From NCBI GenBank assembly GCA_900323505.1, contig OOIN01000005.1, positions 868,001-932,000 of the forward strand: DNA of 64,000 nucleotides, read 5' to 3'. A program made the translations under genes and the position numbers. Below the pieces are notes generated by a model. It had not been told where the DNA came from, did not search any database, and saw only the letters and a list, made by a program, of their open reading frames with translations. Below, piece by piece: positions 19,281-29,709 of this stretch. Numbering within the stretch: position 1 is the first letter of the stretch; each line of letters starts with the position of its first letter. The DNA is from Ustilago trichophora (Eukaryota; Basidiomycota; Ustilaginomycetes; Ustilaginales; Ustilaginaceae).

Positions 19281-21116
19281 ATGGCTACCCCTCACACAGA
19301 CACCGGCGTCAAAGCTAACAACTTTACCGAGTTCGACTATGTCGTTGTTGGTGGTGGTACCGCTGGTCTCACCGTCGCAGCTCGCCTGTCCGAGGACCCA
19401 TCTGTCACCGTTGGAGTCATCGAAGCGGGTCTCTGGCGACCCGAGGATCCTAAGATCAACTATCCCGCCTTCATTGGTCAGTCGCTTATGAACCCTGACT
19501 ACGACTGGTGCCTCGAGACCGAACCCCAGCAGCACTCGAACGGCCGCAAGTACACCTGGCCTCGCGGCAAGGTGCTCGGCGGCAGCAGTGCGCTCAACTT
19601 TCTCGTCTGGCAGCGAGGCTACAAGGGCGAGTATGACGACATTGGCGCACTCGGCAACTCTGGTTGGTCGTGGGATGACTTTGCCACCTTCTCTCGTCAG
19701 AGTGCCACCCTCGAGAAGCCTTCCACTGAGCTTCAGAAGGCCAACCTCGCCACCTGCGACGAGGAGCTCCACGGCAAAGACGGACCTGTCAAGACGTCTT
19801 ACAGCAAGTGGTATACCGAGGCGCAGAAGCCCTGGTTCGAGGCGCTCAAGAGCTTGGGTCTGGCCAACGTCTCGGATGGTCTCAGTGGTAGCAACAGCGG
19901 CTTCTGGGTCTCGCCTGTCACGATTGACTCCAAGAAGAGCATCCGTTCCTATTCGGCCAACGCTCACTATGCTCCCAACGCAGACAGGGAGAACCTCAAG
20001 GTGATCACCGGTGCTCATGCTTCCAAGATCGTTTTTGACGATGCAAAGTCGGCCAGCGGCGAGCTGGTCGCCTCGGGTGTCGAGTTTATCGTCGACGGTA
20101 CTACTCACACTGTAAAGGCTCGCAAGGAGGTCGTAGTGAGCGGTGGAACCGTCAACAGCCCTCACCTGCTGGAGCTGTCTGGTATCGGCAAATCCGACGT
20201 GCTCAAATCGGCCGGCATCGAACAGCGTCTCGAGCTCGACGTAGGAGAAAACGTCCAGGACCACATCTACTGCACCAGCTCGTTCAAGCTGAAACCCGGT
20301 TACATCACCTGGGACAAGATGCGCCAAGACGATTTCGCCAAAGCCGCCATGGAGCAGTACCACGCCGAAGGCGAGGATCGTGGCATCATTGCCTCTGCCT
20401 TTTCCGGTTTCGCGTATGTGCCCCTGAAGCAGTACCTTTCTGCTGACGAAATTGCCAAGATCAAGAGCGATGTAGCCAACGTCGACTGGAGCAAGTATTC
20501 CAAGGGTGTTCAGGAGACGGTCAAGATGCAGCTGGCCAGGTTGGAGGATGAAAAGTGCCCCTTCACCGAGTTCATCTTTGCCCCCGGATTCTTTGCCACT
20601 GCTTCGCCTCCTGCAGATGGTCAGGAGTACTACAGTATCCTCTCGTGCCTTCAGCAGCCTTTCTCGCGTGGCAACATTCACATTGCTTCTTCTGACCCCA
20701 AGCAGCCCCCCAAGATCAACGCCAACTACTTTAGCGTTGATGCCGATCTCGAAATTCTCTCGAGGGCAGTCAAGTACTGCGAAACTATCACCACTACTTC
20801 GCCCCTCAAGGACATCACGGTGGCCAGACAGGATCCTAACCCGGACAAGTACAGCTCCAATGATGACTTCCGAGAGTTTACCAAGGACCAGTCGGTGACC
20901 GAGTACCACCCGATTGGAAGCTGCTCCATGATGCCTCAGGACAAGGGTGGTGTGGTGGATGCGAGGTTGAAGGTGTACGGCACCAAGAACGTCAGGGTAG
21001 CAGATGCCTCAATTATCCCGATTCACGTTTCCAGTCACATTGTCGCAACGGTCTATGCCATCGGTGAGAAGGCAGCACACATGATTAGGGAGGATAATGC
21101 TGTCAAGGCTAACTAG
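19281..21116 (+). CDS. GMC-family FAD oxidoreductase (intracellular)
   Basis: Glucose-methanol-choline oxidoreductase of 611 residues. FAD-binding Rossmann motif VVVGGGTAGLTVAARL at about 20-35 with the acidic GVIEAG strand; GMC signature 1 region PRGKVLGGSSALNFLVWQRG (flavin binding); signature 2 region SGGTVNSPHLLELSGIG; C-terminal catalytic block YHPIGSCSM with the first active-site His, then IPIHVSSHIVATVYAIGEKAA with the second. There is no signal peptide, so unlike secreted glucose or aryl-alcohol oxidases it is probably cytosolic or peroxisomal. The C-terminus is KAN, not a clear PTS1. Start at 19281 (GAAG ATGG) is the first ATG. Substrate unknown: choline-dehydrogenase-like, alcohol oxidase and aryl-alcohol types share these motifs. 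Strong codon bias suggests high expression. Confidence 0.88.
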   Translation: MATPHTDTGVKANNFTEFDYVVVGGGTAGLTVAARLSEDPSVTVGVIEAGLWRPEDPKINYPAFIGQSLMNPDYDWCLETEPQQHSNGRKYTWPRGKVLGGSSALNFLVWQRGYKGEYDDIGALGNSGWSWDDFATFSRQSATLEKPSTELQKANLATCDEELHGKDGPVKTSYSKWYTEAQKPWFEALKSLGLANVSDGLSGSNSGFWVSPVTIDSKKSIRSYSANAHYAPNADRENLKVITGAHASKIVFDDAKSASGELVASGVEFIVDGTTHTVKARKEVVVSGGTVNSPHLLELSGIGKSDVLKSAGIEQRLELDVGENVQDHIYCTSSFKLKPGYITWDKMRQDDFAKAAMEQYHAEGEDRGIIASAFSGFAYVPLKQYLSADEIAKIKSDVANVDWSKYSKGVQETVKMQLARLEDEKCPFTEFIFAPGFFATASPPADGQEYYSILSCLQQPFSRGNIHIASSDPKQPPKINANYFSVDADLEILSRAVKYCETITTTSPLKDITVARQDPNPDKYSSNDDFREFTKDQSVTEYHPIGSCSMMPQDKGGVVDARLKVYGTKNVRVADASIIPIHVSSHIVATVYAIGEKAAHMIREDNAVKAN

Positions 21117-21803
21117 GTGTTCCAGGTGGCAGGTGTCCAATTTTTTCTTTTTTTGCTCGGTTTGATCGAAATGCAGTTTCATGATGTTACTTCTGTCGGC
21201 ACTTGAGGATGTGTGGGATTGAGTTTTTCGGCCAGATTAGAGATCGTTTGAGAGAAGTATTGCGAATGAGTCCGATTGAATAGAGGCACGCTCGGCCAGC
21301 TTCAGTCGAGAATGACAAAGAAGAGGTAATTCGACGCCTTCATTTTGCCTCATTTTTCCACCATTTCAATTTTTTTTTGGCCATGGCCATTGGTAATCGC
21401 GGACAATCAGAACGGTGACATCAGGTGAAGGCGTGGTGCGCAGTCACCACGAGATCTTCTGAACCTTAACATGATTTTCATCTGCATGACAACAGCTCGG
21501 ATCCCATAGAGGGGCTCGAAACAGGAAGGGGTATGATCGGCTGTATTCGGGCACTCACTCCCTCACTGAACGCGGTATGCAACAGCATCTCGCCCTGATC
21601 CAGAACCACGTAAGGGAGCTCGATGCTGAGAGAGCAACCTCTTGGAAGCTTGGGCTTCACATTCTGCGGCCTATGGGCATATGCATTACCGGCGGGCGGC
21701 TTAAACTCAAGGACCAGCTCATGACCCAATCAATCCGTTGCTGCCTGGTACCGCAACTGCTCGCTTCGCTCGGCGGCACTCTCGGCGATCCAAAGCGTCT
21801 CTT

Positions 21804-21824
21804 TCTCTCTCTCTCTCTCTCTCT
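21804..21824. repeat. CT microsatellite
   Basis: Uninterrupted CT dinucleotide run in the gap between the GMC and DLH genes. The repeat unit is directly visible; length polymorphism is expected of such tracts. Confidence 0.8.
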
Positions 21825-22131
21825 TGATAGCAAGACGGCGAATGATGAAGCGCGAGGATCGGCAATGAAATAAATCTCTCTTTCTCTCGCTCTGGTCTTG
21901 CTCTGCTGGTAGAATTTCTTCGAAGAGCGCAAAAGAAGAGACCGCGGACGCCCAGACAAGTGGAGGGGTTTTTTTCTTTCTGCGAGGATATTTCGAGTTC
22001 GTAGGCACTAGAGCACTGTCGCGTGAGTGTGAGTTGTGGTGTAATTTCGCAGCTCAAGGTTTTACAGTACGGCCCGTGCATGAAGTGGGATTTCTTCGAT
22101 AGTCCCTCAGGTAGGCAATAGTTGGGATTTC

Positions 22132-22138
22132 TATATAA
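22132..22138 (+). promoter_or_regulatory. TATA-like element upstream of the DLH gene
   Basis: TATATAA about 110 bp before an in-frame ATG at 22251 and 413 bp before the family-consistent ATG at 22551. Its position means a transcript starting near 22165 would include both ATGs. Confidence 0.4.
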
Positions 22139-22550
22139 CACCGTCAGCGGATCGGTGTTTGGGTGCGACGTTGACAATCATTCTCGAAACATATCACACA
22201 CACTGTAAGTTCCTTCTCATTGCCAGAATCGGCTTGGACTTTCGGATCATATGCGACGCAGCATTGTTTCGCCATCATTCTTTGCGGGTGTTAATGCCAT
22301 CACTCCGCCCAAGTCTGCCGCTCCAACGGTGCCAGTAAACAATCGCTCTGTAGCATCGACTGTGGACGGTCATCATGATCCAGTGCTTTCCCGGCTCAAC
22401 AATTATCAATCAACCAGTAGCATCGTACTGAACAACCCGTTGTCTACTCCTTCCGCTCTCCCTTCAACACCAACGATCCCCTTTGATGTCGCTGTCAACA
22501 ATGCAATTCCCACTCGCAGTCTCAACACACAACACAGGAGATTAACGACC

Positions 22551-23396
22551 ATGGCTCACAACACCAACCAGGCTTGCTGCAGCATCCCCCCTGTCCAGTC
22601 CGACTAGTGAGTATTCTCCTTCTTGATCGACCTTGAGCCTTTCGAAGGATCGAGCTTTTGATATTGACATGTTGGATATTTCATGTTCCTGTTTGACAGC
22701 TCTCCCAAGGGTAAGATGGAGAAGATCGGCGGACTCGATACCTACGTGATTGGTCCTAAGGATGCCAAGAAGGCCATCGTTGTTGTATACGACATCTTTG
22801 GTTTCTGGCCCACCACCAAGCAGGGTGCTGACCTCCTTGCCGATGCTACCAAGGCCCGCGTTGTCATGCCCGACTTTTTCCGCGGCAAGCCTTTCCCTCA
22901 GGAGTACTACCCTCCCAACACCGATGAGAAGAAGAACGCTCTTCAGTCGTTCTTCGGCGCCGCTGGTGACTTTTCCGCCCGCAAGCCCGATGTTGAGGCC
23001 GTTGCCGAGGAGCTCAAGAAGGATGGTGCTGAGAAGCTCGGATTGATGGGATTCTGCTGGGGAGGAAAGATGTCCGTCCTTGCCGGTGGTGAGGGTACCA
23101 AGTTCACTTCGGTCGCTCAGATTCACCCTGCCATGGTCGACGCCAAGGATGCCGCCAACTTGACCGTCCCCATCGCCAACTTCCCAAGCAAGGACGAACC
23201 CAAGGAGGACGTCGATGCCTTTGAGAAGGAAATTCAGAAGAAGCCTTTCGCCAAGGACAGCGTCTACAAGCTCTACGGCGAGAGCCACCACGGTTGGGCC
23301 GCCGCTAGGGCCGATTTGAAGGACGAGGGTAACGCAAAGAACTTCCAGGACGTTTACCAGCGCCTGGCTGATTTCTTTAACAAAACCCTTGCTTGA
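22551..23396 (+). CDS. dienelactone hydrolase family protein
   Basis: Alpha/beta-hydrolase of the dienelactone hydrolase family (carboxymethylenebutenolidase-like; yeast Aim2 is a relative). Exons 22551-22606 and 22700-23396 (GTGAGT donor, CAG acceptor) give 250 residues, the usual length. The N-terminus NQACCSIPPVQSDYSPKG is characteristic of fungal members. The nucleophile is Cys in GFCWGGK, the acid is probably the Asp in PSKDEPKED, and the base His is in ESHHGWAAARAD. The ATG at 22551 has a strong context (GACCATGG). An in-frame ATG at 22251 would add 100 residues rich in Ser/Pro/Arg and poor in acidic residues, possibly a targeting extension. Strong codon bias. The natural substrate of fungal homologues is unknown. 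Confidence 0.9.
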
Positions 23397-24226
23397 AGAA
23401 AAGGTGCACACGCGGAAACAATGATACTGTATTATGTAGCTTCTCTCTCGATTTCAGCCTGTTGAATGCCTACAGTGATCCACTTCCAATTCTCACAGCG
23501 CGTTAGGCTGTGAAATCGATGACACGATGTTGATTGTGCGATGTTGGGGATTTGAGTCGTACAGTAACCGGACGGGAAGCGTCACTAGGCCCGCAGGTGG
23601 GGCTGATATGTGTGGCCAAGCGACACTTCTCTGCACGGACTTCCATGCCGAAGCGTTACTGAGCGGGCTGCCAATCGGCGAGCCAGACCTCTTGCACTCA
23701 GTCAACCTGGACCTGGAATGAAATGGGGACCAGCACACACCTCGTCAGGGTGAATGGTGAATTCACACAACCCACGACGAGATGAAGCCAGCACCTCAAA
23801 CACCCCCGCTTCTTTGCACCACCCCTGTCTTTGTTACTCTTGGTGGGCGATACCCACCCTCACCAGCCACATTGCCCAAGTTGGTTGCTACGATACCACT
23901 TCTGCGTTTTGGACCCACGGTTTGCGATGACAGCGCTTGTGTCTCATCCTCGATTTCAAAGCAGCGGAAAGTCAGATAGGTACAGAGTGAGGGTGTGAGC
24001 TTCTCTCACCTCCTCTTCCTTGGTTCTGCTCCCCTGGTCGGCTAGCAAAGCTTTGTTGGTCGCCATTCTCTTTCTTTACCACTCGTATCAAGTAACTGTG
24101 TGCTGAGCGCACAGGCACATTCACTTTCGTTGCCGACCGTTTTCATTTTCTTCTTTATTATACCTTCTTTTCCTAATACACACGTCAAACGCCCCCTAGC
24201 CTCAAGCCAGAGCAAGGCGAGCAGCG
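23397..24226. other. intergenic
   Basis: 830 bp with no convincing gene. GTACAGTAAC at 23559-23568 is a near copy of the recurrent motif. The last 150 bp is T/C-rich, a typical leader before the ATG at 24227. Confidence 0.45.
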
Positions 24227-26374
24227 ATGTCCTTGCAAGACGCATCCAAGCCATCGCGCAAGCAAATCCTTGCCAAGGAGCGCAAGAAACATGGCGCTTA
24301 TGACCCTGCTCGTCTTGCAAAGTTGCTGCCGCCTCACCAGCGGCTTACCAAGCGGAGGACTGACTCTGGTCGATTCTCTGGAAATGGAAGGCTTAGCATG
24401 AAAGCCTATCGTCTTTTGAGTAAGCGCGATGGAAGTAGCGGTCAACCTTCCTCGGTGCCATTGGGTGCTGGTGCTCCCTTGCCTCCCGCTCCAGATCACT
24501 CTGGTGCAGACACTTCGACTCCTCCTCCTGATGATCAGCAGGATCCGATGCCAGCAGGTATCCCTCAGATCAACTATGGTAGTGCTGCCCCCGCCCCTGC
24601 CCCCGTGCCCGCACCACCTCTTGTTGCGGACGCTGGTACGACGCATGACGACACTTCGTCTACCCCTTCTGGAGAACAGAGTTACACTCTCACCTCTGCC
24701 GATACCTCCTCTGGATCCGACGATACTCCTGCAACTCACGCTACCGACGAAAGCCACCTCAATCACCGAATGATTGGTATGATATGCGGTCTAGTGACCA
24801 TGCTCGCTGTCCTCCTTGCCCTGAGTTACTTCTTCAAGCGATACCGACAGAAGCTCACCGCCCACTACTGTGCCAAAGACTCGCCCAAGAGGAGGAAGCG
24901 GAGTAAGTCGCAGCGGCTGGGTTCGATTGACGGCTTGCGAAGAGTCACTACTGACCAAGGCCTAGGTAAAGGAGGATTGGCTGGAGGAGGAGGCTTGACA
25001 GCGTGTGAGGATAAAACTGGATCCAGCGATCATCTCGTTACCCAGGTTAAGCAGGGGAAATTGGGGCCTTTCGACAGGGCCATTTCGACCATGTTCCCCT
25101 CCTCAGCCAAGGCCGACGAAGGGCAGAATGAGACGCTTGGAGAGAGGAAAGCTCCTACAGAGGGTTCGTTTCCAAAGGGCCCGTTTGACAAGGCTATTTC
25201 CAACATGTTTTCCTCAGCTACTGCTCGCGGAGGAGGTGGCGGTCCTATGCAGGCGACAACGGAGACGGAAAGACAACATGCCAACTCTCTCAGCGTTGTA
25301 CTGCCCACGATTGGCTTGACGCAGCAGCGTTCGCTCGAATCCATCGCTGAGGTGCAAGAACCGCCTTCCGTTACATCCACCCAATTCCCTCTGCCAAACT
25401 TGAAGCGAAACAGCGCAGCACAGCTGGACAAAGTCGATGCAACTCCCAAACGACTCACTTGGTCAGACCGACAACCGAGCCGTCCCATGACGTCGCCGGG
25501 TCGAACAAGTTCCTTTGGTAGCGGCTCGCCATCGTCCACGCTGGCGGCGACTCCCGATAGCAAGTTTAGCAACAAGGTTTCTCCCGCTCGACCTCAAAGT
25601 GCCAAAGGAGCGGATATTGAGATGACTCGTCAGGGATCGAAGCTGGTTATTCGGGATAGGCCTAGTACTGCCACGCTGCGGAGACCTCTTTCAAGCGCGG
25701 GGAATAGCTTTCGCAGTGCTCTTCGCAAGACTCGCGGCGGTGTTGGTGTTGGTGGAGGAGTGGGAGGGGAAGACCCCGAGGAAGGGGCGATCTGTATCGA
25801 GACTGACGACATCATTTCGCGACCCAGCGACGAAGATCATCATGACCTCCTTCAAGTCGATGCACCTCCACGCATCACGATCCGAGATACTGTTCTCAGC
25901 ACAGCCACTACCGCCACCACTGCTACCACAGCCACTCCCCCGTTGGGCAAAAGCATGGACCATTTCGAAGGAGTATTCGAACTCGCCACTCCTCCCGTTG
26001 GCAGAGGTCGCACCGAGCTACGTTCTCATTTCAGCAGCAGCACGCTTCGAACTCAGGCAGTTCGCGAATCGTACGCTACCACCATCTCGCCTTCGGGCAG
26101 TTTCAGCTTTGAGATCAAGGATGCGGTGCGTCGAGACGCTCCCTTTGCGCTCAGGGCGGATGAGAAGAGTAGCAATGCCAACAGCAGCAGCAGTGGCGTG
26201 AACAGGAGGTTCTCTGTTCAAGAAAAAGCTCATGCAGATGACAGTGGGAGGACGGATCTGAGTGCAGGAAGCTTTGTCACTGATCTGGATTGGGATCTGA
26301 GGGATTGTACCCTGACGAATGACTCTGGCCTCTCGCCACCACAGCTTAAGGCCAAGCTGGCCGTGGACAGCTAA
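24227..26374 (+). CDS. single-pass membrane protein, unknown function
   Basis: 715 residues, no family recognised. A basic N-terminus (KPSRKQILAKERKKHG) is followed by a Pro/Ala/Ser/Thr-rich stretch (about 65-180), one membrane helix (about 182-205, MIGMICGLVTMLAVLLALSYFF) and then KRYRQK, so the C-terminal 500 residues are probably cytoplasmic if the positive-inside rule applies. There is no cleavable signal peptide. The long tail is disordered (Ser/Thr/Pro/Gly) and holds two similar motifs, GPFDRAISTMF at about 280 and GPFDKAISNMF at about 318. The architecture (Ser/Thr-rich ectodomain, one span, long signalling-like tail) is reminiscent of fungal wall-stress sensors or Mid2-like proteins, but there is no WSC domain and this is only a comparison. 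Confidence 0.7.
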   Translation: MSLQDASKPSRKQILAKERKKHGAYDPARLAKLLPPHQRLTKRRTDSGRFSGNGRLSMKAYRLLSKRDGSSGQPSSVPLGAGAPLPPAPDHSGADTSTPPPDDQQDPMPAGIPQINYGSAAPAPAPVPAPPLVADAGTTHDDTSSTPSGEQSYTLTSADTSSGSDDTPATHATDESHLNHRMIGMICGLVTMLAVLLALSYFFKRYRQKLTAHYCAKDSPKRRKRSKSQRLGSIDGLRRVTTDQGLGKGGLAGGGGLTACEDKTGSSDHLVTQVKQGKLGPFDRAISTMFPSSAKADEGQNETLGERKAPTEGSFPKGPFDKAISNMFSSATARGGGGGPMQATTETERQHANSLSVVLPTIGLTQQRSLESIAEVQEPPSVTSTQFPLPNLKRNSAAQLDKVDATPKRLTWSDRQPSRPMTSPGRTSSFGSGSPSSTLAATPDSKFSNKVSPARPQSAKGADIEMTRQGSKLVIRDRPSTATLRRPLSSAGNSFRSALRKTRGGVGVGGGVGGEDPEEGAICIETDDIISRPSDEDHHDLLQVDAPPRITIRDTVLSTATTATTATTATPPLGKSMDHFEGVFELATPPVGRGRTELRSHFSSSTLRTQAVRESYATTISPSGSFSFEIKDAVRRDAPFALRADEKSSNANSSSSGVNRRFSVQEKAHADDSGRTDLSAGSFVTDLDWDLRDCTLTNDSGLSPPQLKAKLAVDS

Positions 26375-27903
26375 CGAGTTGAGGCCTGTCAAAGAGCGCA
26401 GCTTCGGTCTAGTGTCTAATGTGCATATGACAGCAATGTCTTGGATAGGCTGCTGTAGCTCTGCGAGTGTCCACACGTGGTAATTCCTGTACAGTAACAA
26501 AGTGTCAGTCAACCGCCGAACGACAGTCGAGATTGACCTTGCGAGCTGTCGATCTATGCGGCATCTCACTCCCCGCTCAATGTGAATCTTGATTCGAACG
26601 AACTGTAACTAGACTGCGGCGAGGCGAGTGGAAGCGATTCACCGTGTGCTTACAGTAAAGTCAGATACGTGGTTTGTGTTGATCGTAAGGATCTACAGTA
26701 ACTTGACGGCAGTATTGTTGTCCACGGTCGGATATGCCTGGAGCAGAAGAGGGTTCAGTTCTGAGTGTGGTGACCGCGGCCCGGATGGTGACCACCAATC
26801 GTTTCCCTACGGCCGAGTGAGTTCCATCAAGATTCAGGTTTGACGTTTCACACGAGAATCATTTTGGAGCTCGCTCAAGCACGCCCATCTTTTGAGTTTA
26901 GATTTGAGCGCGCTTCTGGGAATTCAAATCTGGGGCGGTAACCTTTTTCGCCTTTTCTATTTGTTTGGTAAGGGAAAAAACACACAACTCAATTTGAACT
27001 TGGCACAGTTGCGTAACGGACGGCACACTGACCGAGATGAACCAAACATTCCTCTTTTACCCCACACACAAACAATTCTTTCTGAGCGGAGGCTGATCTG
27101 GACTTGGGTCACATTGAACCCATACACAACCGTACATGCATCGGCTATTGGCCTGTTCCGTGCCGTCCTTAGGGTTGAGGCAAACAAATAAAAGACTGAT
27201 AGCATCTAATTCTACGTTAGCTTTTACGATGTGCAGACAGCCTAGCTTGGACCTCGAGGGCTCGAGGGAAGCCTTGTGCAAGGGTCTGAGCGGGTTGACG
27301 AAACGGCTCAGCTACTGTAAGTCTGGAAAGGCGTGGCGGATGTGGTAACCACCAACTGGTGTGACCGTCTGGCTGGAAGATACTGTAGGGAGCTGCATGA
27401 AGCGTTGGTTTGCAGGTGCCGGAAAAAGAGAGATGGAAGAGAAATTGAGGCTTTCTCCGCATTCACGCACGTCGAAACCTTCTCGCAAAACAGGCAGGTG
27501 TACTGTACTGTAGCAACCAGCAGCGCTGCTGCTCGACACTCTGACCTCTTGAATCACTTAGCCGAGAAAATCACAAATGGCATCCGCTTTTTTTCTGTTT
27601 GTTTCCTTTTGGCCCGGCAGCCCGCCTCTGTGTTCTCGCTGCTTCGGTGTGGTCATGGTTTTGAAACAGCTACGCCAACTGACAGCAACGGGCGGCTGAT
27701 CCGCTCTCTCTCTCTCTCTCACATGCGTCGCACCCTCTCACGCATTTCACACAGGCAGAAGTCAGACTGGCTTCGGCTTGCCCGTGTAGCTGCTATCCAT
27801 ATATCAAAGAGCCTTGTCGTTATCTCACTTTCCTTTACTACCATTCCACATATCTTCTTTCCCATTCGCCCCTTCACTGCAAACGCAGCTCACTGTATCC
27901 ATC
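26375..27903. other. intergenic region upstream of the BVMO gene
   Basis: 1.5 kb with no supported gene. TACTGTAC-type copies at 26487-26496 and 27499-27512, weaker TACAGTAA copies near 26651 and 26693, and a short (TC)n run at about 27704-27721. The last 80 bp are pyrimidine-rich. Confidence 0.45.
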
Positions 27904-29364
27904 ATGGGCTCTATCAACTACAATGATTCGGACGTGCTCGATGTCCTCATCGTCGGCGCCGGTATCTCTGGTATCAACGCCGCCTACCGTCTCAACGACG
28001 AGCTTCCAGACAAGAAGTACTTGATCCTTGAGGGTCGAGACAACCTTGGCGGTACTTGGGATCTTTTCAAGTACCCCGGTATCCGATCCGACTCGGACTT
28101 GCACACGTTTGGTTATGCCTTCAAGGAGTGGACCGGCCCTGATATCGCTGAGGGCAAGGAGATCATTGCTTACCTCAAGAAGGTTGCCGACGAAAACGGA
28201 ATCACCGAGCGCATTCGTTTCAGGACCAAGGTGCTCAGCGCTGATTGGTCTACCGAGGAGCGATGTTGGTTCGTCACTGTAGACCAGAACGGCCAACAGA
28301 ACAACTACCGCTCTCGCTTCCTCTACACCTGCACCGGCTACTACGACTACGATGCTGCCCTCAAGGCTGACATTCCCGGTATTCAGAACTTCAAGGGCAA
28401 GGTCGTTCACCCCCAGTTCTGGGACCTCAAGGAGGACGACTACCGCGGCAAGCGCGTAGCCGTCATTGGCTCTGGTGCCACTGCCATTACCCTCATCCCC
28501 TCGATGGCCAACGTTACCAAGGATATCACATTGGTCCAGCGTTCGCCAACCTACATCCTCTCGCTTGAGAAGTACGACCCCATCGCAAAGGTCATCCGTG
28601 CTGTTTTGCCACGAAGACTGGCTGCCTTCCTCATCCGTCAGAAGAACATTGCTCGTATCTACGCCTCGTATCACATCTTCCGCACCTTCCCCGGTGTCGC
28701 CAAGGCTATTCTTGGTAGACTCACAAAGATGCAGCTTCCCAAGGACATTCCCCTCGACCCTCACTTCAAGCCTAGCTACAACCCATGGGATCAGCGTCTC
28801 TGCATCTGCCCCGATGGTGATTTCTACCAGACCCTCCGCGAGGGCAAGGCTCACATTGCCACTGGTCACATTGACCAGGTCACCAGCAACGAGATCATTC
28901 TCAAGAATGGTGAGCGCATCCCATGCGATATCATCGTCACCGCCACCGGTCTCAAGCTCCACATTGGTGGTCACATCGAGACAACTGTCGACAAGGAGCC
29001 CTTCAAGGCCAACGAAAGCTTTGTGTGGAAGGGATGCATGATCGAGGGTCTCCCCAACTACGCTATTTCCATTGGCTACACCAACGCATCCTGGACCCTC
29101 GGCTCCGACTGCACAGCACAGTACGTCGTTCGGCTCATCAAGCACATGGACAAGTACCACAAGTCGCTGGCTGTCCCTAAGGCCTCCAACCGTGACCAAC
29201 TCACAGAGGGCCCATTGCTCAACCTTAACTCGACTTACGTCAAGAAGGCTGAGAAGGAGTTGCCCAAGGCTGCCACTTCGGGTCCATGGAGGATGCGCAC
29301 CAATTACTGGTATGATCTCGTCCAGGCCAAGTATGGCGGTTACGATGACATTGTTTTCCAGTAA
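27904..29364 (+). CDS. EthA-like Baeyer-Villiger monooxygenase
   Basis: Class B flavoprotein monooxygenase, 486 residues, single exon. FAD motif GAGISG (18-23); GGTWDLFKYPGIRSDSD (49-65), matching the second Baeyer-Villiger fingerprint; the main fingerprint FxGxxxHxxxW[PD] as FKGKVVHPQFWD (163-174); NADPH motif GSGATA (189-194); and the ATG-type motif VTATGLKLHIGG. The whole length, including YNPWDQRLC and GYTNASWTLGSDC, follows the mycobacterial EthA (ethionamide-activating) type very closely as I remember it. It would convert ketones to esters or oxidise sulphur. It starts with MGSINYNDSD with no targeting signal. Codon use is as biased as in its neighbours, so any transfer from bacteria is not recent. 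The physiological substrate is unknown. Confidence 0.9.
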   Translation: MGSINYNDSDVLDVLIVGAGISGINAAYRLNDELPDKKYLILEGRDNLGGTWDLFKYPGIRSDSDLHTFGYAFKEWTGPDIAEGKEIIAYLKKVADENGITERIRFRTKVLSADWSTEERCWFVTVDQNGQQNNYRSRFLYTCTGYYDYDAALKADIPGIQNFKGKVVHPQFWDLKEDDYRGKRVAVIGSGATAITLIPSMANVTKDITLVQRSPTYILSLEKYDPIAKVIRAVLPRRLAAFLIRQKNIARIYASYHIFRTFPGVAKAILGRLTKMQLPKDIPLDPHFKPSYNPWDQRLCICPDGDFYQTLREGKAHIATGHIDQVTSNEIILKNGERIPCDIIVTATGLKLHIGGHIETTVDKEPFKANESFVWKGCMIEGLPNYAISIGYTNASWTLGSDCTAQYVVRLIKHMDKYHKSLAVPKASNRDQLTEGPLLNLNSTYVKKAEKELPKAATSGPWRMRTNYWYDLVQAKYGGYDDIVFQ

Positions 29365-29709
29365 AGAGAAAGAAAGAGTTAGAGCTGCATGCATACGATC
29401 CACACACTCTTTTCATACCCATCAACCCCTCCCCCCCACTTTTTACTCGATAGTCAGTGCGCGAATCTAGAAGCTTTGCCTTGCTTGGTTCTCCATCGCT
29501 GTTTTCGCATTTCGTTTTGTTTCGCCTGAATGTAAATCTAGTTAATGGTCTTGCTTCATCCTTGTGTGGTGTCTGATCGCTGAATGGTGTCTCTCTGTAC
29601 ACCTCGGACTCGTGGGAGCAATCATACCTTGATCAATCCAACAAATGATGAGGATGGGTAACATTACGAACAATCAAAAAAACCACGGCAACGTTACATG
29701 GCGACTTGT
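29365..29709. other. convergent 3' flanks
   Basis: 345 bp between the convergent BVMO and deacetylase genes; a C-run at about 29427-29437 and otherwise plain 3' UTR-like sequence. Nothing else seen. Confidence 0.5.

Larger units (their letters stand above)
21117..22550. other. intergenic / DLH promoter and leader
   Basis: 1.4 kb. Contains a (CT)n microsatellite at about 21804-21824, a TACAGTAC copy at 22063-22070, a TATATAA at 22132-22138 and an open in-frame N-terminal extension of the downstream gene from an ATG at 22251. A GTAAGT/CCAG pair (about 22205-22230) might be a 5' UTR intron. Confidence 0.45.

Noticed and set aside
19266..20909. 547-codon antisense open frame opposite the GMC oxidoreductase gene
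   Set aside because: It lies entirely opposite a gene with clear catalytic motifs. Strong bias to C-ending codons removes stops from one antisense frame. The composition is Val/Leu/Gly-rich with no family motif.
26588..26600. GATTCGAAC, resembling a reverse tRNA B-box
   Set aside because: No A-box, anticodon stem or acceptor stem could be found at tRNA spacing on either side. Similar single B-box-like strings at 36078 and 41575 were rejected for the same reason.
27874..29403. 509-codon antisense open frame opposite the EthA-like gene
   Set aside because: Same codon-bias effect; no recognisable domain and complete overlap with a well supported gene.
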